From positions 248,001-312,000 of the forward strand of contig JAESUZ010003286.1 in the NCBI GenBank assembly GCA_017311185.1: 64,000 nucleotides of DNA. Reading direction: 5' to 3'. Under the pieces are notes generated by a model, which was given only the letters and a program-made list of their open reading frames with translations, did no database searches and was not told the origin of the DNA. The translations under genes were made by a program, and so were the position numbers. This stretch comes from Proteles cristata cristata (taxonomy: Eukaryota > Chordata > Mammalia > Carnivora > Hyaenidae). Shown here one piece after another: positions 10,741-22,100 of the stretch. Each line of letters opens with the position of its first letter. Position 1 is the first letter of the stretch.

Positions 10741-12694
10741 CACTCCAGAACTCTGTGGGGCCATCCCTGTTTGGTGGTGTCCTTCTTTTCTGAGGTGCCA
10801 CTGCCTTGTCCGTATTTCCATAGCCCCAGGCAGCTGCCATTGGTCAGCCTGGAGCTTTGGAAATACCGCCTGCCTTGGTCATGGTGGGGGTTCTAACAGC
10901 CACCTATCTAGGTGGTTCTGCCGCTCAACTTCTGTGGGACAGCTGAATCTGTGCTAAGAAAACAGAGCAGCTGAGCTCTACCCAAAGCAGACACCCACCT
11001 TGGCACCTCTGCTTGGACACTGATATGATAGGAAGTCTGGTTTTCCACGCAGCATGTCCCTTTATGGCTGTTAGATGTCCTTTCTGACTCCCTGAGCTTG
11101 CTTCTGTATAATTTCTGGGTCTCTGCAGAATTTGTCCACTGCCTCTTTCCTGGACAGCCTCCTGGTCATTTGAAGCCCTCTGCAGACCCCCACATTCCTG
11201 TTTCTTTACTGTCATCTCTTAGGTGGCATGGCAACAGAGCCTCCATCATGGGGGCATCATACCTGCCAGGGTCTGTGTCATGGTGAATCTCAAAGGGGAA
11301 CCAGAACTACAGTCTGCCCTGTCCCCTACTGGGGGACAGAGGCATGGAGACTTCTGGCTGCTGCTACCATCTCATGTCCTGCATTCCATTTGGTCACCTT
11401 CAAAGAGCCCTGATCTCCACAGTGAGAGAAGGAGCCAGGTTGCCTTGGGTGCTATGTGACTGTGAACCAAGACAAATGGCCTCAGGCTGTCCTTTCCTGT
11501 CCCCCCCACTCCTCACCCCCAAATGAATGGCAGGTCAGTCACACACCACATTGTCTTTTCAGCCAGGTGAATGATGTGTGTTGAATTTTGAGAGTCTGCA
11601 CCCACTGCCTATAAAAGGCACAAGAGTATGTCTCCTCTTAGCTGTTCTTTAAAGTGGCTCAAATGCTCAGGGACTTGGTCTTAACATAGTACTCCTGACC
11701 TTTCTGATGTGTGCCCTGCACTTTGCAGACATATATAAATGCGGTGGAGGGAGCCACAACTTTAACCATCACATTTCCAAAGAGGTCTGTGGTCTCCCAA
11801 ACTGTTAAGAAAATTTGTACAGTTTTAATGGCAAACTGATGAGGAAATGGTCCGACTGGGACCAAGGGAACCTGTAGAACATTCCCAGGTGTATTCAAAT
11901 ATACTTTGCTGTGGGGTATAAGTCATGGGCCTGGAAAGGACCCAGGACCTCATGGGGTGCTGCCCCCCTCACTTCCCAGGCAGAGAAAAACCGCACAGAA
12001 TGGGGGAGACTTACTTGCCTCATCCAACAAGTGGTTGAGCTGGGGCAGCCCAATGCTGCCAGTTCCCATAGGCAGCAGAGCTCGTGGAAATGACCATAGG
12101 CTCGGAGGAGGTGCCTATGGGGTAGAGGGGCAGCACAGGTCACCCACTCCCAGAAGGTGGTGGCTATTCTGCCTCTCTTATCACTCCTTTCTGTTTGTTT
12201 GTTTTTAAGGCAGGGATGCCTCACACATTTCAGCAGTGGCTACTCTCCGCATCCAGTCAGCCTTTCCTGGGGTTGTGTGATCTCCTGGCAGAGTTTGCTG
12301 AGAACCATGTTGACGCAGCCTAAAAGGGTCTATTATGCTCTGAGACAGAGAACCTTGCACATCCTCATGACCCAATCTCCCCTCATGGGGTGGGGCAGGG
12401 CAGGGTCTTGCCTGGTAACCCTGCCCCCCAGGCTCTGTTGCTTAATCTGGGGCCAGCCCTCAGAATTACATGGGGAATGCCATTACCTCTACGTCTTAGA
12501 TTTTGGAGATGGACCAAGGCATGTTGGGTCATCTCTTATGCTGCTTAATCTCCAGGGAAGAAAGCAAGAGAGAGCTGCATTTAACATTGACTTTTTGCCT
12601 CAGTTTAATGAACAGGGCTGAGAAATACCTGGAGAAAGTGAAATTCCAGAGTAATATCTGGAGGTTTAGTTTTAAGTTGGTGGGGGAGGGGGCT
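10741..12694. other. Unassigned intronic DNA
   Basis: No gene or confident repeat. Minus-strand frames of about 80-110 codons at 11.7-12.2 kb do not match a known protein. Confidence 0.4.
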
Positions 12695-12840
12695 GGCTCT
12701 AGCTTAAAGCCTCTCAAACATTCCTGGTAAGAATCACCTGGGTTACTTATTACATATACAAGATTATTGGGGCTAGGGATCTGTTTTTTTTTAAACAAGC
12801 ATTCCAGGCCATTCCTATCTCCAGGCAAGTTTGGGAAACA
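12695..12840 (+). mobile_element. MER5A-like hAT DNA transposon remnant
   Basis: 'cctctcaaaca', 'gtaagaatcacctgggttacttatta' and a terminal 'ttccaggcca' stretch resemble MER5A, a short non-autonomous hAT-Charlie element. It is diverged. Confidence 0.5.
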
Positions 12841-13040
12841 GTTTATCTACTGTACCAAAAATAGCCTATGAAAAGAGTGCTTTTTTTTTAAGTTGAATTT
12901 TGCATATAACACATTAATAAGTTTTCCTTATTTGAAAAATACTTTAACGTTACAGACAAATCTCCTTTGATTTCCTCTAACCACTCAATCTCAGGCCTTC
13001 CCTGTCCCTAGAGGAGGTATCTATTTAAAGTTTATATCTC

Positions 13041-13165
13041 CCTGGGGATGCCCAGCTGGCTCATTCCGTAGAGCACATGACTCTTGATCTCAGAGTTGTG
13101 AGTTCAAGCCCCAGGTTGGGCATACAGATTACTTAAAAAATAAATAAATAAAATCTTTAAAAAAA
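13041..13165 (+). mobile_element. Older, shorter CAN SINE
   Basis: It has 'gatgcccagctggctc' at the head, 'agcacatgactcttgatctcag', 'ttgggcatacagattac', and an 'aaaataaataaataaaatc' plus poly-A tail. A perfect 14-bp duplication (aaagtttatatctc) is at 13027-13040 and 13166-13179. Confidence 0.93.
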
Positions 13166-13179
13166 AAAGTTTATATCTC

Positions 13180-13850
13180 TCTAGATCTTTTCTTTACATC
13201 AACAGAGCTTTCTGTTTCATTTTTCATAAGCAGGTGTCATGTTATATTTATCATTCTACAACCTGCTTTCTTTCCATTCAAAGCTATATCATAGAGAACT
13301 ATGTTAGTGCATATAGAACAACTACTTTTTAAATTTTTTTATTTAAAAATTTTTTCAGTGTTTTATTTCTGAGAGAGAGACAGCATAAGGAGGGGAGGGT
13401 CAGAGAGAGAGGGTGACACAGAATCTGAAACAGACTCCAGGCTCTGAGCTAGCTGTCAGCACAGAGCCGGATGCGGGGCTCGAACCCATGAACCGTGAGA
13501 TCATGCCCTGAGCCGAAGTTGGACGCTTAACCGACTGAGCCTCCCAGGAGCCCCGAAAAACTACTTTTTTAAAAAAAAAAAACCTGTTGCATAATATTTC
13601 ATAGTATGGAACTAGCACAGTTTATTTAGCAATTCCCCTATTGATGGCTATTGCAAGTGCTTAGAGTTTCTCATTATTATGTGCTCCCGTGAGTGTTCTT
13701 GCCCAGCTCCTTGTGCACATTTGGGAATAAATGCCGAGAAGTGAAATTGCTGGGTCAATCCATGTGCAGTTTTGGATTTTCATGGGCTTTGTCAATAGCT
13801 GTCCCTTCAAAGAGCCTCTGCCAATTTACCTATCCATTGAGAGCCTGGGG
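13180..13850 (-). mobile_element. Old L1M LINE-1 3' fragment, split by a SINE
   Basis: Antisense L1M phrases are visible: 'gttgcataatatttcatagtatgg', 'cccctattgatggctatt', 'gccgagaagtgaaattgctggg' and 'ctgccaatttac'. The felid SINE at 13331-13554 interrupts it, so the L1 is older. Confidence 0.8.
13331..13554 (-). mobile_element. Felid CAN SINE nested in L1M
   Basis: Minus-strand full-length copy with an intact pol III B box (GGTTCGAGCCC on the minus strand). A 15-bp duplication with one mismatch (gaacaactacttttt and gaaaaactacttttt) is at 13316-13330 and 13555-13569. Confidence 0.94.
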
Positions 13851-15030
13851 AGAGGACCCAGCTCTCCCCACAGGTGTGGCTGTCTAAGCAAAGCATATGG
13901 CCATGTGTGGTCAAGTGGCAACACCCATCTTCCTCTAGTGTTTCCCTTTGGGTGTGAACAGGAAGACTACTTCCTATCACAAAGCAAAATTCCCAAGATA
14001 AAAACACCCAGGCCTCAGACTACTGGAAGGGAGGGACCAGTTTCACATAGCAGTGTGTGCAAACCAGAAAAGAGGCATGTGGAGCCGACTGCCAGTCTGC
14101 AACCAGCTCACAGAGCCTTGTCAGAAAGGCAGGAAGCATGGTGGGATTCTGAAACGCTCTGGGTTGCAGCGGGCTATTACAAAATGAGAGTTTAAAGCAG
14201 GTCTCTCAAGGACCCCCTTGACCCTGCTGCTTTATGAGCCTGTGAAAGTCCTTTGGGGCACTGGGCTGGCCTGAGGTCTCTAGTTTTGTTTGAAAGCAAG
14301 AAAAGCCTTGCCTAGGGTTTAGCCATAACCCTCTTCCTTTTTCGGAGATGGACCAGTACACCCATCCCGGGAGGCCAAGAAAGCGAATGTGGCCTGCTGG
14401 TTGGACAGGCTCCAACAGCCAAGCCTTTCTGCTGCTACTCAGTGTGAGACCAGTAGGTTGGCCCCCTCTCAGCTCTATGCCTGTGGGACCATGAGCAGGC
14501 CACATGAAGGGGTCCGATGCCAGTCAGGCCTTTGCCAATCCAAGATCGAAATCAAGGAAAACTTCTCACGTGCCCAGGTGGCCTGACCTGCAGAGAAGTC
14601 CCGACTGGCTCCCTTTGAGTTGAATTGTTCCATTAGATTCAAGGACATTTTAAAGCAAAGTAGCGTCAGCCCCAGTAGGAATCCAAGCCCACATCTGGGG
14701 CAACTCCTTCCCTTTTTTTTTTAAAAGAAAATCAGCAGCCTTCACCCAAGCTCCCTGCCCCCCCCCCCTCCGCCCCCGGCTTGCAGTGCATGGTGGTGGG
14801 CAGCTCAGACAGCAGTTACGGTGCCCAGGGCCTGTGGCAAGTCGCTCAGGCCCTCTGGGTAACTGCCTGCTCAGCTCTCCCAGCACCTGGTTAAACTTTT
14901 ACTCCAAAAACCAGGACATGATTTTGCAAAAGGTCAGACAGCTCAGTTAAGTGTTTGCCAAGTTACAGGTTGCTCAAACCTCAAATTCCCTCCCCTCCAC
15001 CATCCTCACTTTGAAGTTGGAAAGCAAATT
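13851..15030. other. Unassigned intronic DNA with a C-run at 14758-14768
   Basis: No gene or clear repeat. The short C homopolymer and the following GC-rich 20 bases are simple sequence. Confidence 0.4.
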
Positions 15031-15420
15031 GATTTAATATACATTTTAGGAACCTTCCGATTTGCTTCTTAAACTAACAGAATTCTAAACTTTTTTTTTT
15101 CTAATGGAAGGATTTTCAACTGTCAGCAGGTATAACTGGAACCATATGTCAGCAGAGACCAGGGGCTTTTCCTGGTTTTAGGATTTGTAAATTCTTATTG
15201 AAACGGAAGTAAGCAGGGCGGGCAGCTGGGGGCCCCCTTGACAACCTGAGCTCAGATCTCGTTTTAATTAGAAAATACAGATAGTGTCTGCTGAACTGAA
15301 GGCCTCCCAGAGCTCCTGTCCCTGGGCGAACAAAGATTTGGTTTATATCCTGCAAGCCTTCCCCGTTTGCAAATTACAGGGCACTTCCGAGAGGAGCTGG
15401 AATGCTGATTTCTAGATTAC
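15030..15420. other. Non-repeat AT-rich block, candidate conserved non-coding DNA
   Basis: The block contains 'taattagaaaatacag', 'gaacaaagatttgg' and 'gtttgcaaattacagg', which resemble homeodomain, SOX/TCF and octamer-like cores. It matches no repeat that I know. Conservation cannot be seen from one sequence. Confidence 0.25.
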
Positions 15421-16738
15421 TGAGACTTGCAGCCCACCCCCTCCCCTGTCTTCCCCTTCCTCAGCTAATACCTCCAAAATGATTTGGTTTTCTTAGGGAA
15501 ATATTTGCTCCCTTTCTGGGCTAGACGGAGGATGTTCATGTTGAAAAGAGACAGCAAGGCCGTGTGGAATAGATGTCATCCACAGTAGGCTCATGGTTTT
15601 CTGCATTTGGACTTCTGGTCCCTTGAACTCTGAGACACAAATACCCTCCACCAGATCAGCCTCTGAGCTGTTCTATTTGACAGTGGTTCACGTGTATAAT
15701 TTTCTCCCTAATGTATTCTGCAAATGGTAGAGTAGAAATATCAAATGAAAGACATTGCCAGACCCAGTGTTCTCCCCACCCCCATCTTTCCCCTGCCTGG
15801 TGTCATTTGAGCCCAGGGAGTCTCAAGAAAGGAAGGCCACGATTACAATGTCAGCATCTGGAAGTGTCCCCGCTGGGACTCTAAGCCTGCCCCACAGCCA
15901 CAATGAAGTGGTGGCAGAGCAGTGGCAGTGGGGTCACACATACTCAGATGTCAGGCGCTCCAGCCCTGGGTCATTCACTGATAAGCTTGCTCTTGTTCAG
16001 GGAGCGGTGACTGCTGGGTGCCATGCCTCCCCTCAGCCCCCGGCCTCACGCCAGTGACAGTGCTGTTGCCTGCTGTCCCTCCGCGGGCATCACATTCCTG
16101 GCAGCCGAAGGTCACTTGCTCACTCTGCCAGGGCTGCTGCCACAAGCTGCCATTTACCAGGCAGACAAAGGGGGATTTTCCCTTCCCCTGGGTTTATAGG
16201 CCCCTCAAATGCCTTACATTCCAGGAGCTGGGAGAGAGAAGAGGCTCCTGTGGTTTCTAATTAAACCCACAATTTAAATAACAATTCATGTAACCCCAAG
16301 GGTTGAGAGAAATGCTAACTTATCCCCTCCCCAGAGGCAGCTGGGTGGCCCTGGCTGGGAGGCTGAGGACTCACCCTTTGCCAGATGTGACCAAAGGGGC
16401 AAAGAACTCCACGGAGGTCACAGCGAGTTTGCAGTGGGGCTAGGGTGCTGTGACAGGGAGTGGGTTTCCTTGCTAGTAAGTGTGCCCCTCCATGAAGCTT
16501 AGAAAGTAAGAAATAGGAGGGGAAACGGCTATGCTTACTTTTAGCCCAAGAATTTTTACCCTCCTCCAGGGAAAATATGGAACTTTGTCTCTGAAGTGTT
16601 CAAATCCCAGATTCTCACGTGCTCCTAGGACTCTCTTCCCTGCCCCCACTGCCTACCCCAAGGTGACTTTGTCTGTCTGTCTGTGATGGAACATTTATGT
16701 TTTCTGAAATGCTGACAAGTGAGGAGCCAAGAGAACAG
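15421..16738. other. Unassigned intronic DNA
   Basis: No repeat or gene was recognised. There is a short TCTG repeat at about 16670-16685. Confidence 0.4.
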
Positions 16739-16830
16739 ACCTGGGAGGCAGAGGATGAGGTCAAGGGTCTTAGTCAAGCCCCTTCCCTTACTGGACCTCA
16801 GTTTCCCCGTCTGTTATAGAAGAGTCTCCC
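16739..16830 (+). mobile_element. MIR fragment
   Basis: 'ggtcaagggtcttagtcaagccccttcccttactggacctcagtttccccgtctg' matches the sense MIR core. Confidence 0.6.
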
Positions 16831-17129
16831 AGTTTATTGCTTCCAAGCCCCTTTCTGACCATGGCAGTCTCTGGGTCCTTGAGCTGCTTTTGTATTTTCT
16901 TTGGGTCCGCCTGGGGCCACGGTCATGTTTGCAGTGCGTTGATCTCACCAAATTGTTGTCTGATTACCCAAGGCATGCTTGTGTTCCAGATTTGGGGAAG
17001 ATGGAACGCTGAACGTAATTATCTCTAGACAGGCTCTTCTAGGCCTCAGCCAGCACCAGGAGCATGTCAGCATCTCTAGGCTTTCTGCTATCTCATTTCC
17101 AACTTTCCTCCGCTTCCATTCCATTAAAT

Positions 17130-17345
17130 TGAGCAACTCACATTCCCCAAAGACGCCCTCCAGGACCTTGCCTTTGTGCTTCTCTACGCAGATGCCCTTC
17201 TGTTCTCACAGCTGTGCCCGGAGCAGTGAGGCTGCCTGCTCCGAGGCCCCTCCCTTGTAAGGAGTACTGCCAGTGTGGGTCTCTTTGTTAGGGGTACCAA
17301 AATTGGAGCTCCCCAAGGGCAGACACCAGCTCGTTCCTGTCTCCA
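17130..17345 (+). mobile_element. L2 LINE 3' fragment close to the SHB exon
   Basis: 'attccccaaagacgccctccaggaccttgcctttgtgc', 'gcccttctgttctc' and 'gagctccccaagggcagac' resemble the L2 3' region in sense. It ends about 130 bases before the exon. Confidence 0.55.
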
Positions 17346-17438
17346 CCTCCCCCCTTCCTTGCTGGTACGATGCAGGCTCCGTTTATGTGTGTTAGAGCAA
17401 AGCCTGGTTGTGAACAGAAGTGAAGCAGAAAGCCAGAG

Positions 17439-17473
17439 GTGGACTCATGTTCCTGCCATCTTACTCTCTGCAG
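17439..17473 (+). promoter_or_regulatory. SHB: 3' splice site before the YSDP/YMEP exon
   Basis: The acceptor is a moderate, interrupted pyrimidine tract (ttcctgccatcttactctct) followed by gcag, with the exon starting at 17474. The upstream 'ctcat' is a possible branch-point context, but this is not certain. The frame of the exon product fixes the boundary. Confidence 0.85.
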
Positions 17474-17594
17474 GTGGCCATCGCTGATGACTATTCTGAT
17501 CCCTTCGATGCCAAGAATGATCTCAAGAACAAAGCAGGAAAGGGAGAGAGTGCTGGCTACATGGAGCCCTATGAGGCCCAGAGGATCATGACAG
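17474..17594 (+). CDS. SHB: SHB internal coding exon (exon 2 by human comparison), YSDP/YMEP tyrosine-motif segment
   Basis: Partial CDS: one internal exon of 121 nt encoding 40 residues plus one base of the next codon. SHB is a cytoplasmic adaptor that couples tyrosine kinase receptors and the T-cell receptor to downstream signalling. The reading runs from VAIADDYSDPF, through a lysine-rich stretch, to GYMEPYEAQRIMT. I recognise this as the SHB linker ahead of the SH2 domain. It contains two YxxP motifs, YSDP and YMEP; in this family such motifs are tyrosine phosphorylation sites that can dock SH2 proteins of the Crk type (family knowledge). The acceptor AG is at 17472-17473. The donor is ACAG then gtaagc at 17595. 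The exon ends in phase 1, with the leftover G completing a Glu codon at the next exon. No start codon is expected, since SHB begins in a large upstream exon outside the window. The paralogues SHD, SHE and SHF share YxxP motifs, but this wording fits SHB best. Confidence 0.95.
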
Positions 17595-17600
17595 GTAAGC
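17592..17600 (+). promoter_or_regulatory. SHB: 5' splice site after the YSDP/YMEP exon
   Basis: The sequence CAG then gtaagc matches the U1 consensus closely. The intron opened here is phase 1 and is about 38.4 kb long, ending at 55991. Confidence 0.9.
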
Positions 17601-19179
17601 AGAGCTGCTGGCATGGGGACTCAGCAGGGAGGCAGGGGGCCAGCTCCTGGGCAGTGCCCAGCCAGCCCTCCACAGGAGAAGGCTCATGCTTCCACCATGG
17701 TGGCTAGAGAATAGTGCTATGTTGAATCTTTACTACAGTTTGCCAGCTCATGTCTCACCTACATCTGGAAGAACCTGGCAAGGCACCGTGAAAGTCCCAG
17801 TATAGGGCACCAAGTACACTTACCCAAGGTAAGAACTAAAAAATACATCAGGAATTTCTGCTGAACAAAACTACAGCACTTGCGATAGAAAACGTAGCCT
17901 GGAGCTTCCTAGCAGCCAGGGCAATCAAAGAAGCAAGCTGGGTCACCTTACTTTCAATACTTAGTAGAAGAAGGGGGTTAGATCGTTGGGGACAAAGTTA
18001 TCCCTAGCCTCATACCAGGAAGTCTTTGGCTGGAAGCAGCAACAAGTCCCCTGGTCTGCATGGCAGGTTTATAAAAAATACAAAGACTTTCCCCCCTGTG
18101 GCTGTTTTCCTATTGGCCCCAGATGACAAAACTTTGTCCAAGTAGTTGGATGGGGCCCAGAAGAAAGTGTCCATGTGTGTAGTTATCCTGCTTAGGGCAT
18201 CTTTAAGGGTTGAATGGTTATGAGGTATCTGCCATCTCAGACAGACCCTTGGCATGAGCAGGCAGCGAGGAGAAACTACCCATGTGGGTCCTCCTGGCTC
18301 AGCAGGATGGTCCAGAGACAAAAGAACAGTCATGTGGGTTGGCCCCTCTGACCCCACACAAGGCAGGAACGTGAACAGGGCAACACGTGGGACCAGAGTG
18401 CAGGGGGTTGGCCAGGAGCAGGTTGGGAACCACTCTGACTTTTGAGGCCTAGTGAATTGGTGCCCTGTGTGTCTTGGGACTTGGGATACAGGTGCCACTT
18501 TCTCAAGTGGCCCTCTTATTATTTTGTTGGTGTTCATGCCTTTGCACACGTTCTTTTGATTCCTCTTGAACTGGAAGAAGGAAGGGAAAGGAAGCAACAA
18601 TGAGCACTTAGGGTATGCAGTGTCCATGCCAAGTGTTGCTCATAGAGCTGAGGAGATGGCATATGACAATTGCTGAAAGATATGGGTATAAATCCAGACC
18701 CTGCCTCTAAGACTCTGCCTCGTGCTCTCCTGTTCCTGGGTACTGATTCTCTGGCTGCCAGTGTGGCCTCCAGAATGTGTGGCCACTTTGCAAAAAGCTG
18801 AGGCAGGGAGTGACTAGGCCAGACTTCTCTAGGGCCCCCTGCTCTCTCCTGCTCTCTCTTGCTCTCTCCTGGCAGAGTGGCTGCAGGAGGCAGAGAGCTG
18901 CGACTGACACCTGATGAAGGGGTAGCCTGCTCTCCAACAACTCAGGGAAGCAGGTCTGCTGGTAGAGTCTTCTTCACCCCAGGACTGTAGTGATATCCAC
19001 TCCCACTCACTGCCACAAGCCATCACCTCCACCGGGCTTGGTGAACTGTCAGCTCTGTGGGACAACTGGGGGCATGTTGGCCTGAGGTTAAAGGACTGGT
19101 GGTTACAGGAGAGCCTTTGGGACACTGCCACATTCGGAGGTCAGGCAGCAAAGGATCTTCAAGGTCACTGGAACCCAAC
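17601..19179. other. Unassigned intronic DNA
   Basis: No gene or clear repeat, apart from three near-tandem 'gctctctcct'-type units at 18840-18871. A minus-strand frame of 205 codons at 18010-18627 has no recognisable domain. Confidence 0.4.
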
Positions 19180-19275
19180 AGCCTCATTTTATAGATGGCA
19201 AAACTGAGGCTACAGAGGGAGAGATACTTGCCTGAAGATACATAGTAAGTTGGTGGCAGAAGTGTGGCCTGTGCT
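19180..19275 (-). mobile_element. MIR fragment
   Basis: 'cattttatagatggcaaaactgaggctacagag' and 'gcctgaagatacatagtaagttgg' are the antisense MIR core. Confidence 0.75.
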
Positions 19276-19404
19276 TGGCAGGGCAGCCTGTGGGGTGGAG
19301 TCCTGGAGGAAGTGTATGTTTGTGCTTGACGCTGGGGTATCCGGGACACAAGGAAATAGCAGGAGCCATCTGAGGCTCGAGCCCCCACCAGACTCCAAGC
19401 TCTG

Positions 19405-19545
19405 CACTGGGCCCTTTGACATACATACTTTTAAGCCTCACTATGTCCCTGCAAAGGAAGTGGTGTCTCACTTTACAAGTGAGGGAAAGAGGACAAATGG
19501 CTTCCCTGGGGTCACAAAAGTACAAGTGAGGGACTCAGACCTACA
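19405..19545 (-). mobile_element. MIR fragment
   Basis: 'cactttacaagtgagggaaag' followed by 'tggggtcacaaaagtacaagtg' is antisense MIR. Confidence 0.6.
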
Positions 19546-19689
19546 TCTGCAGAGCATGGGACCGGGGTGGAAGGGGACATCTGGGAATCCAGACATTGTG
19601 GACACTGCTGTCTTTGGCATGGAGCCGGTTCCTCCTGGGCACATCCGTGGACCTCGGTGTCAAGTAGCTGCTTAGCTGGATAGAAGTGT

Positions 19690-19990
19690 CCTGTGGGACT
19701 TTAGCTTTTTAATGAGACACACCCAGGGCGGCCAAATCCAAGGCAGGGCAGTTTGATTTAATTAGAGATCTGTTAAGATCTCATTCATTCTGTCTCCAAA
19801 GAGGCATGCTAGTATTTGCTGCTCTGGACTTTCTTCCTAGCTTACAGGCTATGCCCAAATTTACCCACATTTTCGGTTTCTAAGGAAATAGGTGGTTAAA
19901 CAGGACATTTTCTGGCTGTAACGACCTCACTGCAGCTCCCTTTGACTCAGAATTCTTTGTGTGTAACGTCATCGCTCTGACTGATGGAAG
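19690..19990. other. Non-repeat AT-rich block, candidate conserved non-coding DNA
   Basis: 'ctttttaatgagacac', 'tttgatttaattagagatc' and 'cattttcggtttctaagg' lie in unique-looking DNA. No coding potential or repeat family was recognised. Regulatory status is inference. Confidence 0.25.
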
Positions 19991-20462
19991 GGATAGGGGG
20001 CTGGGGAGAGCCAGCACCGTGTAAACGTTCTAGGAAGCAGCTCCTCAGGGGAGAAGGGGGCAGTGGATCATGGGATGGCATGCTGTAACATTTATGTGTG
20101 CATGCAACTTCTAGGAATAGGGCTAGTGCCTTTGGGAGATAAGACTAACCCTGCTGGGAAGAGCGTGCCCTCTCTGCCTGAGACAGCATACCTCTCTATA
20201 CTACTGCAGAAGGAACCCACGTGGAATCAAGCAGATCTGAGATGGCCGCTTGCCACCTTAATGACCTTGGACCTCAGGTTCCCCTGCAAAGCCTTAGAGC
20301 CTTAGAGCAGGCAGTTGGTCATACTTCTAGCTACTTTTGGTTACAAAGTGGCCATTTGAGCTTCAGCAACACATTTTGTGCCTCTGTTTTTACCTATTTG
20401 CGGAGGTAGCTGCTAGGCTCTCGTACTTCTTTAGAGCACTTGATGCGAATTCTTGTTGGGTA
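19991..20462. other. Unassigned intronic DNA
   Basis: No repeat or gene was recognised. Confidence 0.35.
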
Positions 20463-20479
20463 CTCACCATCAACCTTTA

Positions 20480-20693
20480 TTTATTTTTAAAAAATGTTTC
20501 ATGTTTGCTTATTTTTGAGAGAGAGAGCACAGACAAGTGGGGGAGGGAGAGAGACAGACAGACAAAATCTAAAGCGGGCTCCAGACTCCAAGCTGTCAGC
20601 TCAGAGCTCAACATGGGGCTTGAACCCACAAACCATGAGATCATGGCCTGAGCCGAAGTCAGATGCTTAACCTACTGAGCCACACACGTGCTC
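20480..20693 (-). mobile_element. Felid CAN SINE
   Basis: Minus-strand copy with a divergent head (minus strand 'gagcacgtgtgtggctcagtagg'). A 17-bp duplication with one mismatch (ctcaccatcaaccttta and ctcaccatcacccttta) is at 20463-20479 and 20694-20710. Confidence 0.93.
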
Positions 20694-20704
20694 CTCACCA
20701 TCAC

Positions 20705-20820
20705 CCTTTAAAGTGTAGCTGCCCGTTTTTACTAATGCAAAAACTGAGGCACAGAGAGATTAAGTAAGTAGCTGGATAGTGAATTGTGGGGCTGACTATT
20801 GAGGCCCTATTTCAGCTACT
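20705..20820 (-). mobile_element. MIR fragment next to the SINE
   Basis: 'gcaaaaactgaggcacagagagattaagtaagtagctgg' is antisense MIR. The felid SINE landed at or within its edge. Confidence 0.7.
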
Positions 20821-21977
20821 GTGCAGGACATTCTGTCCAGGGCCTGTGTGGCCCTGGGGTGCTGCAGCTTGATTTTCAGAACCCACTCCCCCCCACCCCC
20901 CCTGTTTCCCAGGGGTGGCTGACATGACCTGTGATTAACTGATGAAGTTTTGTTCTTGCCTCCTTGACTCTATGCATCAGGTGGACAGAAGGAGGCTTTG
21001 GGGAGGTGTGCTTTGTGAACAGAGAACTCAGCTCAGCCCCACAGGCTGTGGCTGCAAAGAAGGGTGAGGAAAAGTGTACCTGTTTCCTCAGGGGCTCCTT
21101 TCACCTATTCCCTCTGTCTGCCTTAGTTTCCCTCTCCATAGATTCCCCTTTGTGTCACCCACAGGAATTAGGTTCTGGTTCAAGATGGAGGTGAAGCTCT
21201 CCACAGAACTTCACAACCCAAATGCCCATGAATTGCCTGGGCCTTGCTCTCTGTCCCCCGCTTTACTTCTCTCATCCCAAAAGCAGCTTCAGAGGTAGCT
21301 CCTGAAAACCCAAAGGCTCTGTGGAATCCAGTGGGGAAGCTAGTGACCCAGTTCAAGCTTTCCTTTTAATAGGTAGAAAAACTGGGGCTCAAAAAAGTCA
21401 TAATCCTTTTGAGATGTTTTTGAACCCACTGATTAAATATGAAGCTGTCCTGTGAGGCAATGTGTTCCCCATCCCTAGAGGTATCTGAGCAGAGGTAAGA
21501 CATCCCACATTGAGAGATGCCATAAAGATAGTCAAGTTGCAGATGGGCGGTTGGCTCAAGCCACCCCTGGAGTCTGTGTCAGCCATGAGTTCCAAGGTGT
21601 CATGATTCACTGCGTTGCGTCACCAGTAGACACCTAAGACCAGGCCCAAGAAGGGAGTCCCGGAGACCAACCCTGAATAGGAAAGGATCTGGCAGCTTCC
21701 TTTATCAGTGCCAGCCTGGCGTGCGCTCACTGTTCAGTCCCAATGCCCCTTTTCATCTTGCATGGCCCCTCTCTCACGGTCAGATTCTGGTCTTGGCCTT
21801 CTCCATACCATCTGGGCCTCAGGTTCCTTCCCGCACCAACAATGTCTCTGGTGTCCCCAGGCCAACCCCTCTGTCCAAAGCCCTACCCAACAGCCCAGTC
21901 TTACCCTCTTCCTTATGTCTTAATCCCAGGCTTGAGGGCCCCAGGCACATAGAGCCTGCCGATTTGGTGAGAAGGGT
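20821..21977. other. Unassigned intronic DNA
   Basis: No gene or confident repeat. A short MIR-like phrase lies at 21370-21400 ('tagaaaaactggggctc'). Confidence 0.35.
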
Positions 21978-22100
21978 GCTGAGCTCCCAGTCAGGCTGAC
22001 TCAGGTGCCGGAGTCAAGATGCTTAGCCTCTTGAGGGCCACAGTGCCTTCACTGTAAAATAGGACACACAACACTGATGTGAGTCTCAGGTAGAAGACCA
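21978..22100 (+). mobile_element. MIR fragment
   Basis: 'gctgactcaggtgccggagtc', 'ttagcctcttgagg' and 'cttcactgtaaaatagg' follow the sense MIR order. Confidence 0.55.

Larger units (their letters stand above)
1..17473 (+). other. SHB: SHB intron upstream of the first exon here (partial, intron 1 by human comparison)
   Basis: This stretch has no exon that I can support. It is the downstream part of an intron whose 5' end lies before the window. It holds five CAN SINEs, several MIR fragments, L1M remnants, one MER5A-like piece, a possible old LTR and an L2 piece shortly before the exon. Open frames here are short and do not resemble known proteins. Confidence 0.85.

Noticed and set aside
11659..11898. 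79-codon minus-strand frame that looks somewhat protein-like
   Set aside because: I considered a processed pseudogene, but no family was recognised and no poly-A or flanking duplication is visible. An 80-codon frame is expected by chance.
13041..13165. tRNA-like A and B box sequences in the CAN SINEs, considered as tRNA genes
   Set aside because: They are SINE heads with poly-A tails and target duplications and do not fold as complete tRNA genes.
18010..18627. 205-codon minus-strand open frame in the intron just after the first exon
   Set aside because: There is no similarity to any family I know, no splice or promoter context, and it lies antisense within an SHB intron.
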